A stretch of DNA of 26,423 nucleotides from Strigomonas culicis (taxonomy: Eukaryota > Euglenozoa > Kinetoplastea > Trypanosomatida > Trypanosomatidae). Location of the stretch: positions 1 to 26,423 of the forward strand of contig AUXH01000239.1 of the NCBI GenBank assembly GCA_000482145.1. The letters run 5' to 3'. The translations under genes and the position numbers were made by a program. The notes beneath the pieces are model-generated. The model ran no database searches. It was not told where the DNA came from and worked only from the letters and a program-made list of their open reading frames with translations. This document shows positions 1 through 5,917 of this stretch, in pieces (within the stretch, counting starts at the first letter, position 1; the number at the start of each line of letters is the position of its first letter).

Positions 1-174
1 AAGACAGTCAGTCAGCTTTCGTTGTGTGTGTGTGTGTGTGTGTGTGTGGATAGAGTATCCACATCTTTTTCTGCGCTTAAGCTGTACAATTGCAAGCTAG
101 AATACGTATGAATGCGTTTGCTTATAGTCAACAGAAATAACAGTGTTTTTTGAGAGAGCAAAAAGAGAGAGACA
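1..174 (-). other. 3' flank of the PGK homologue, cut by the window edge
   Basis: This non-coding sequence lies downstream of the stop codon at 177-175. It includes the TG microsatellite and an A/G-rich block at 155-174. Confidence 0.6.
23..48. repeat. (TG)13 microsatellite
   Basis: A perfect TG dinucleotide run lies in the 3' flank of the PGK homologue, reading (CA)n in the transcript direction. Confidence 0.95.
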
Positions 175-1677
175 CTATTCCTTGTCATCCAGTGCCGCGA
201 TGCCAGGAAGCGTTTTGCCCTCCAGTAGTTCCAACGAGGCCATGCCACCGGTGGAGACGTGGGACATGCGCGGTGCCTCGCCGCTCAGCTCGGCCGCGCT
301 GGCACTGTCACCGCCACCAATGATGCTCAGCAGGCCTCGCCGCTGCGTGCTATCCGCCATTGCCTTGGCGATCCCAAACGTGCCCTTCGAGTAGGCGGGT
401 ATCTCGAAGACGCCCACCGGCCCGTTCCACACCGCTGACTTGCACAAGGCGATGCTGCTGCTAAACAGTTGGATGCTCTTGGGGCCAATGTCAAGAGCGA
501 CAAAGCCATCGGGAACGTCTGGGCCGGCGGTCACAACAGGCTTTTCCGGTGAGTCCTTGAAGCGATTGCAGACATGGTCTATCGGGAGATAGACCTCTAC
601 CTTCCGCCCTGCCGCCGTCTTCAATATCTCCAGCGCAATACCGACGAGTTCCTCATCACAAGAGGTGTTACCGATACTGTGGCCCGTGGCCTTCAAGAAA
701 GGGAAAGACATGCCCCCACCAATAATTAACTTATCGATACGATTCAGAAGATTCTCCAAGACGTGGATTTTATCGCGTAGCTTGGCACCACCAATGATAG
801 CCACAAGGGGCCGCGGCGGTGAGTTCAAGAGTTTGGAGAAGTAAGAGATCTCGCGCTCCATGAGGTAGCCGGCCGCCCCGTGCCCCATCAGCTTTGCGAT
901 CTCGGTCACAGACGCGGCCTCCTTGCTGCTGCTCCCAAACGCGTCATTGATGTAGACATGGCCATAGGAAGCTAAAACGGTAGCCATGCGCATCCGCTTG
1001 GCCTTGTCGGGGGACGTCTCGTTCGTGTAGAAGCGCAAGTTCTCGAGCAGCATCACCTCACCGCAGCGAAGGTTCTGAACTTCGTGCTTCGCGTGGAGAC
1101 AGTCGTGCGTGAAGTACACGTGCTGGCCGAGCAGCTCCGCCAGCCGCTGCGCCGCGATCTGCAGGCTGAACTCCTGCTCGTATCCCGCGGAACACGAGAG
1201 CTGCGGAAACATCCGGTCCTTGTTCTCGTTAAGGAAGCGAAACAAGAGTTCCTTCTTCTCCTCCTCCGACAGCTTAGCGAACAGAGAGGTCCTACTCGTG
1301 GTGTGGTCGGTCAGTCGGTCCCGCCGCGTGGACCAGGATAAAATGGTTGCCTTGTCATCCGCTGTGAGCCCGGCAAAGAAGGAAGTCTTTCCACGATGTT
1401 CTTGAAAGTACTGCGAGATCTGGCGCTTCTTGTGCGCCGCGTCGGCCCGCTCGCTGTCCACGCCCTTCGGCCGGCCAAGGTGCGACATGAGAATGCAAAT
1501 GCCGCCTTGGTCTATGATGCGGCGTATCGTTGGCACGGCTGTCCGTATGTGGTAGTCATTGATGATGGTGTCATGGTTCATGCTCACATTAAAGTCTACG
1601 CGAATAAGTACACGCTTCCCAGTCACAGGCCAAATATCATCAACACTCTTCTTGGAGAGAAGGTTGGTGGAGAACAT
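175..1677 (-). CDS. PGK: Phosphoglycerate kinase homologue of the PGKA (insertion-bearing) type, with an altered 3-PG site
   Basis: The 500-residue protein spans the whole PGK fold. Visible family motifs are RVDFN (26-30), SHLGRPKG (65-72), LLENLRFY (210-217), GGAK (296-299) with a following DKI, LDIGPKS (395-401), WNGPVGVFE (417-425), GGGDSAS (454-460) and STGGMASLELLEGK (475-488). About 85 extra, charged residues sit between the HLGRPKG motif and the next conserved block (roughly 73-160), where trypanosome PGKA has its insertion. PGK interconverts 1,3-bisphosphoglycerate/ADP and 3-phosphoglycerate/ATP. Several 3-PG ligands differ here: the catalytic arginine of the family is His43, the usual His-Arg pair after DAFG is Ser251-Lys252, and GGG near the C-terminus is GGM. 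The nucleotide-site lysines and aspartate remain. There is no C-terminal extension and no SKL-like PTS1, so any glycosomal import would have to use the insertion. The start is the first ATG after the predicted splice acceptor. Family identity is secure; catalytic competence is doubtful. Confidence 0.93.
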   Translation of the reverse strand: MFSTNLLSKKSVDDIWPVTGKRVLIRVDFNVSMNHDTIINDYHIRTAVPTIRRIIDQGGICILMSHLGRPKGVDSERADAAHKKRQISQYFQEHRGKTSFFAGLTADDKATILSWSTRRDRLTDHTTSRTSLFAKLSEEEKKELLFRFLNENKDRMFPQLSCSAGYEQEFSLQIAAQRLAELLGQHVYFTHDCLHAKHEVQNLRCGEVMLLENLRFYTNETSPDKAKRMRMATVLASYGHVYINDAFGSSSKEAASVTEIAKLMGHGAAGYLMEREISYFSKLLNSPPRPLVAIIGGAKLRDKIHVLENLLNRIDKLIIGGGMSFPFLKATGHSIGNTSCDEELVGIALEILKTAAGRKVEVYLPIDHVCNRFKDSPEKPVVTAGPDVPDGFVALDIGPKSIQLFSSSIALCKSAVWNGPVGVFEIPAYSKGTFGIAKAMADSTQRRGLLSIIGGGDSASAAELSGEAPRMSHVSTGGMASLELLEGKTLPGIAALDDKE

Positions 1678-2117
1678 GTTTCGTACTTTACGGTCCGCTT
1701 TATTATACTTGCAATAAACGTTCTTGTAAGCTGATTATGCAAACAATGAGGTGAGCTGCAATGCAACACTTGTCGATAGGAGTAAGTTCGTGGGTTGTTA
1801 TTATTGTTTTGTTTTGTTTTAACTATTGGGGTGGCATTGTCAAATAGTCAGAAAGAGACAAAAAGGAAGAAGATGAATAAAGAGAGAGAAGAAGATTAAC
1901 AAGAAAAACAAAACACTTTTATAGTATACAAAGGAGCAAAGCGTGAAGAGACACTGAAAAAGAAAAACTAAAAAAAAAGAGTTATAAAAAAGTGAATAAT
2001 AGCCAAGGCAGATTAAGAAACAAAGAAACAACATATATACGCCTAAATTAAGTGTGACTTTCCTTTTTAGAGGAAACTTAAAAAAGAAGGAAGGAGTAGG
2101 GCCGACACAGCACGCTT
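1678..2117 (-). other. Intergenic region: 3'UTR of the NB-ARC gene, then 5'UTR of the PGK homologue
   Basis: This is 440 nt of A/T-rich, purine-skewed (+ strand) sequence between two minus-strand genes. It holds the polypyrimidine tract used by the downstream PGK homologue. The open frame from 2169 to 1840 is low-complexity Phe/Leu sequence translated from pyrimidine-rich DNA and overlaps the end of the upstream gene, so it is not called. I see no RNA gene here. Confidence 0.6.
1824..1912 (-). promoter_or_regulatory. Predicted polypyrimidine tract and SL trans-splice acceptor for the PGK homologue
   Basis: On the minus strand a C/T-rich tract (about 1912-1849) is followed by the first clear AG at 1825-1824. 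This would give a 146-nt 5'UTR with no upstream ATG before the start at 1677. The call rests on pattern only. Confidence 0.5.
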
Positions 2118-3803
2118 TTATCTTCTCAGCAATTTGATTTGCTGATCCAACGCTTGAAGAGAATCCCATAATGCATCAGGTACATCCATCTTCATTTCTT
2201 TCATCATTTGGCCTTTGCACATGGTCAGAACGAAAGCGGTTTCCAATGCCATTTGCTTCTCTTCCTTGCTATAGACACCCTCTGGATTATTGGCACACTC
2301 GAGTAGCGCGGCAACAGATTCCGAAAGGAGATCTACCATCTCCGGGGCGGCCTCCAAGTACGGCGCTAAACAGCCGAGCACGAGAGAAGACTCGGGTGCC
2401 ACCTTGCCAAAGTAAGACGTGCACCACTTATACGTTTTTTCCAGCACACCACGAGCCCGCGCATCACGCAGGTAGTGCAACAGCCTCCCACACTCGCGGC
2501 CCACACGAATTGCGTCTTTACTGGTCTCAGCTGCTGCTGCGTTCTGTTCATGAATCCTGTACCAGAACTCGGCCGCCACCTCCAGGTCCCGCGCCTCGCT
2601 GTGCGCAAGGAAGGAAGCGCTCTTATCCATGCACACCACCATGGCGGGGGACAGGGGCACCTGGAAGGCGGCGAAGTGGTTCGCGACGGCGTAGGTGTGC
2701 CACACCAAGTTGTACGCCAGGTGGCTTCCCGTGCCGCGCCAGCGCTTCGGCCACAGCGACGCCAGGCACGTCGCCGCGCGCTCCAGGTGCTGCGGCGTGC
2801 ACGGCGCCCGCAGCACCTGGGCGACGGAGGCGTGGAGCGCAAAGGCACTGTCCTCCCACTTGAGGTGGAAGATGCCCATGTCAGCCGACAGGACCGAGAA
2901 AGCACCACTCTGCTCGCCCACGACCGCGTTCACTAGCGCATCGGAAATATCACCGAGGTGAAAGCACGCTAGGACGGCCAGCTGCGCGCGCGCATCGGGA
3001 AACTCCTGTTCCATGTGCGTAATGGACAAATCTAGAAGGATTTTCAGGGCACTGGAAATGCTGATCGTGTTGTCTCGCATGACCTGATTCTCCTGCAGTA
3101 TCGACAGCAGACTCGTCGGCGACGCGCATTCGCTTTCCATCAGTCGGGAGGCGATATGCAGCAGAAGTGGCACCTGCCCGAGATTCGCAAAGATCTCGCC
3201 TATGACGGGGTCGCGGTCCAACTCGGGCAGTATCTGGACAGACGTCGTCTCGGAGAGTGGGAGCGTGTTCACAATGTGCTGCTGATTGTCACACTTCAAG
3301 TCCGACTGGCTGGTGGTAACTAGGGTGTACAAATTCGCATGCTGTGGGATCAGCTTTGTAACTTCCTCCACGTTAGGAACATCATCGAGGACTAGAAGGA
3401 TATCTTTTTCCTTGCGGTTGCGCATGGAATTAAAGAAATGTGTCACCTGAGACTGAAGCCGATGGCGTCCGTTAAACCACTGAATGCAAGAGAAACGCTG
3501 GCTGCGGCGAGCACAGTCGCAGAACTCCGCCGCCAGTGTCGATTTTCCCACACCATCGACACCCGTTAGCACCTGGAGATGTCGTCCCGTAAGGACGTTC
3601 TGCCACAGTGCCATCACCTCCGCGTCTCGGCCCACTGTACGGAGTGCGGTGATGGGGACGTTGTACAGCTGTGGGTGACTCGCGTTATCACCCATCTCGT
3701 TCGTAAAGCTGTTGGTGCTCCTCTCGTTGTTGGTGCCGCTACTAACCGAGGTGACGCACCGAGCCCCTCCAACAGAGCTCAGTCGACACAACAAACGTCT
3801 CAT
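2118..3803 (-). CDS. NB-ARC-type STAND NTPase with helical C-terminus, possibly mitochondrial
   Basis: The 561-residue protein reads as a signal-transduction NTPase. It has Walker A GVDGVGKST (81-89), Walker B ILLVLDD (135-141), an RNBS-B/sensor-1 strand LVTTSQ (161-166) where the usual arginine is absent, a GLPL-like motif LGQVPLLLHIASRL (208-221), a winged-helix-like stretch (about 250-300), and FALHASVAQVLR (321-332), resembling the MHD-region LHxLVxxVLR of NB-ARC-TPR proteins. The remaining 200 residues look all-helical, perhaps degenerate TPRs, without a clear consensus. The N-terminus, MRRLLCRLSS and onward, is rich in Arg/Ser and free of acidic residues for 26 residues, which suggests a mitochondrial presequence. 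I start at 3803 rather than the in-frame ATG at 4073 because the predicted splice acceptor (3902-3901) lies between them and the upstream part is Phe/Leu-rich tract translation. The function is unknown; in other organisms such proteins act as nucleotide-switched assembly hubs. Confidence 0.85.
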   Translation of the reverse strand: MRRLLCRLSSVGGARCVTSVSSGTNNERSTNSFTNEMGDNASHPQLYNVPITALRTVGRDAEVMALWQNVLTGRHLQVLTGVDGVGKSTLAAEFCDCARRSQRFSCIQWFNGRHRLQSQVTHFFNSMRNRKEKDILLVLDDVPNVEEVTKLIPQHANLYTLVTTSQSDLKCDNQQHIVNTLPLSETTSVQILPELDRDPVIGEIFANLGQVPLLLHIASRLMESECASPTSLLSILQENQVMRDNTISISSALKILLDLSITHMEQEFPDARAQLAVLACFHLGDISDALVNAVVGEQSGAFSVLSADMGIFHLKWEDSAFALHASVAQVLRAPCTPQHLERAATCLASLWPKRWRGTGSHLAYNLVWHTYAVANHFAAFQVPLSPAMVVCMDKSASFLAHSEARDLEVAAEFWYRIHEQNAAAAETSKDAIRVGRECGRLLHYLRDARARGVLEKTYKWCTSYFGKVAPESSLVLGCLAPYLEAAPEMVDLLSESVAALLECANNPEGVYSKEEKQMALETAFVLTMCKGQMMKEMKMDVPDALWDSLQALDQQIKLLRR

Positions 3804-4240
3804 TTGATGCTTCGCTTGTTCCAATGACGCAATGATTACTGAGAATCGACGGACAACTCCGAGAAGATGTACGAGATTCGAGAAAGAAACCGGGTATTCG
3901 CTGTAAGTAGAGATAGAGAGAGAAAGAGAGAGAAGTAAAAGGGAAATGAAAAAAAGGAAGAGAACAAAAGAGTGCGCAAAAAGAGCAGCAGGAAATAAAC
4001 AGCACATCATATCGGACATCATGTTAAGCAAGAATCGAGCAACTACATGAGACACTGCACCAACAGCGATCATGAAGTATTCTTATTGGTATGTTGATGA
4101 TACTCTTTTTTTTTTTTTTGGTGTTCGTCATCGTTGTAATTGCGGAAATATTTACTGTTGTTATTATAATTGAAGTGAAGAAGAAAAACGTTGTCCTGTG
4201 CGTGCGACACAAAACAAGAAAAAAACAGGGTGAAACGTTG
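3804..4240 (-). other. Intergenic region: 3'UTR of the MORN gene and 5'UTR of the NB-ARC gene
   Basis: This is 437 nt of A/T-rich spacer. It includes a homopolymer of about 14 T on the + strand near 4106-4119 (an A-run in the transcript) and the splice signals of the downstream gene. I see no other gene. Confidence 0.6.
3901..3962 (-). promoter_or_regulatory. Predicted polypyrimidine tract and SL acceptor for the NB-ARC gene
   Basis: A long C/T tract on the minus strand (about 3962-3907) ends in TTACAG, with the AG at 3902-3901. The 97-nt 5'UTR has no upstream ATG, and this site decides the start codon at 3803. Confidence 0.65.
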
Positions 4241-5569
4241 TTACGAACTCGGGGGAACAAATGATTTCCACGGTGCGTTTCCTTCGATGTGTAATGATGA
4301 TTTCTTCGCATCTTCGTCCTTCTTGTGGCGATCAAATGTTTTCAAGAAGCGTTCAAACTGCTCATCCACACGCTCCGATGCCAACTGGTTCGCTCCTTTT
4401 TGCCTGGTAAACTGTATCTTGGCCATGTTCTCGTTGATCTCCCCAATGACACTGTCCTTGAGTTGGTCAGCGACCGAAATGTATTCCTTCGCCTGCGCCT
4501 CAAATGCGCCCTTCATGTTGTCCATGTCCTGCAGCTGCTTCTGCTGCGACTGCGCCAGCGCCTCGTTCTCCAGCTGCCGTCCGCCTTCGTAGCCCAGGTC
4601 GGCCTTGGATGGGTAGGCCCCGGTGGCCTTCAGCACCTGCTGCGCATCCTCAGCGAAGGACGTGCTCATTTCCTTGTGTAGCGAGTCCGCCTCCTTCAGC
4701 TTCGCATCGCAGTAGCTGTTGACCGCCACGTTGAGGTCTCCGTTGTTCTGCAAGGGGTCACCGAGCACGCTGCTCTGCAGAGCGTGGTTGTTCTGCCAAT
4801 CGACCGGGGAGCCATACTCGTCCACACAAGCGCCGCGCAGCATGGCGCCGTTCTCCCAGATGCCTGTAAACGTCAAGCGAGGCTCGTTAATGAGGTAGGT
4901 CTGGTTGCCCTCTCCGTGCGCCCTTCCGTGCTCATTGAACTCGCCCTCGTAGGTGTAGGTCGGCGTGTACAGCGTACCGGTGCGAATGTGCCCGTCTAAA
5001 AACTCACCCACATAGAGAAACCCGCTGTCCAGCCGCATTTTCCCATTCGGGCCGTGCAGCTTGCCCTGGTAGAAGGTGCCCTCCTGCACCGCACCGGTGG
5101 CGAACACAAGCTTTCCCTTCCCGTGCGGCTGGTTGTCGCGGAACTCACCCTCGTACGTGAAGTCCTGGTCCCTCAAGACACCTTTGACAAACTGCTCGTC
5201 CTTGAGCACGCCGGTGAAGACGATCTCGCTGGTCCCATTTGGGATGCGCACGGTGCCCTCGACTAAATCCTCCGCGCGAAAGAGCCCTTTGTAGTGCGTG
5301 CCGTCCGTGAGCCACGCCTCGCCCTCGCCGTCGCGCTGCCACTGGTCGTTGAACGCGCCCTTGTACAGGTCGCCGTCGTCCTCCAGCTGGCTGCCGGGCA
5401 GCGGAAATCCACCGTGCCGGTCAAAAGAACCGCTGTACACCCGTCCGTCTGGTAGGACGGCCACACCCTCCAGCAGCATATTTTTGTTCGCGGGGTTCAG
5501 GGTGCCCTTCAGCACGGTGCCATTTTGGAGCGTTACGGAGCAGAGGAAAAGAATGGATCTCCGCCACAT
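4241..5569 (-). CDS. MORN-repeat protein with helical C-terminal tail
   Basis: The 442-residue protein has a run of MORN-type repeats over residues 15-250. Examples are GRVYSGSFD, GDLYKGAFNDQWQRDGEGE, FTYEGEFRDNQPHGKGKLVF, GFLYVGEFLDG and YTYEGEFNEHGRAHGEGN, following the YxGxxxxGxxHGxGxxxxxxG pattern. The remainder (about 285-425) is charged and helical with heptad-like stretches (EALAQSQQKQLQDMDNMKGA and following), probably a coiled coil. MORN repeats form extended beta-hairpin rods that dimerise or bind lipids and membranes, and in trypanosomatids several MORN proteins sit at flagellar and cortical cytoskeleton structures; a structural role is therefore inferred. The first ~12 residues are hydrophobic but too short for a convincing signal peptide. 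The ATG at 5569 is the first after the candidate splice acceptors. Family assignment is firm; the exact orthologue is not recognised. Confidence 0.9.
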   Translation of the reverse strand: MWRRSILFLCSVTLQNGTVLKGTLNPANKNMLLEGVAVLPDGRVYSGSFDRHGGFPLPGSQLEDDGDLYKGAFNDQWQRDGEGEAWLTDGTHYKGLFRAEDLVEGTVRIPNGTSEIVFTGVLKDEQFVKGVLRDQDFTYEGEFRDNQPHGKGKLVFATGAVQEGTFYQGKLHGPNGKMRLDSGFLYVGEFLDGHIRTGTLYTPTYTYEGEFNEHGRAHGEGNQTYLINEPRLTFTGIWENGAMLRGACVDEYGSPVDWQNNHALQSSVLGDPLQNNGDLNVAVNSYCDAKLKEADSLHKEMSTSFAEDAQQVLKATGAYPSKADLGYEGGRQLENEALAQSQQKQLQDMDNMKGAFEAQAKEYISVADQLKDSVIGEINENMAKIQFTRQKGANQLASERVDEQFERFLKTFDRHKKDEDAKKSSLHIEGNAPWKSFVPPSS

Positions 5570-5917
5570 GTTAATGCAGACTATGATTTTGCACCACTGA
5601 TGCTAACAAACTGTTTTTTCTTTGTTTGTTTAAAAAAAAAATGGTTCTGTACGACCGAAAGCGCAAGAATGGAGGCCTAGAAAGCAGATGGAAGAGCGAA
5701 ACAGAGAGAAAAAAGATGTATCCAGATGCACAGACGCATAGCATTAGACCAAAAAGAGACAACAGGAAAAACAGGTTTCACGTTTACAGAACGTATGGTA
5801 AAAAAGAACAGTCTTTTCAATGTGTGCATTTTTGAAAGAGAGGGAAAAGAGTGTACGAAACGATGTAACGATGAAAATGTAAAAGGGAATACCAAATAAA
5901 GAAGGGGAAAACAAAAA
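5570..5917 (-). other. Intergenic region: 3'UTR of the TMTC gene and 5'UTR of the MORN gene
   Basis: This is 348 nt of purine-skewed (+ strand) spacer with repeated A/G-rich blocks. Short open frames on both strands here are low complexity and are not called. Confidence 0.6.
5620..5715 (-). promoter_or_regulatory. Predicted polypyrimidine tracts and SL acceptor(s) for the MORN gene
   Basis: Two options are visible on the minus strand. One is a C/T tract (about 5715-5680) followed by an AG at 5678-5677. The other is a T-run near 5640-5631 followed by an AG at 5621-5620. They give 5'UTRs of 107 or 50 nt, both without an upstream ATG. Confidence 0.5.

Noticed and set aside
1840..2169. A 109-codon minus-strand frame downstream of the NB-ARC gene
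   Set aside because: Phe/Leu-rich translation of the pyrimidine-rich 3' region, overlapping the end of the real gene.
3804..4073. In-frame N-terminal extension of the NB-ARC gene
   Set aside because: It is Phe/Leu/Ser-rich translation of the polypyrimidine tract and lies upstream of the predicted splice acceptor.
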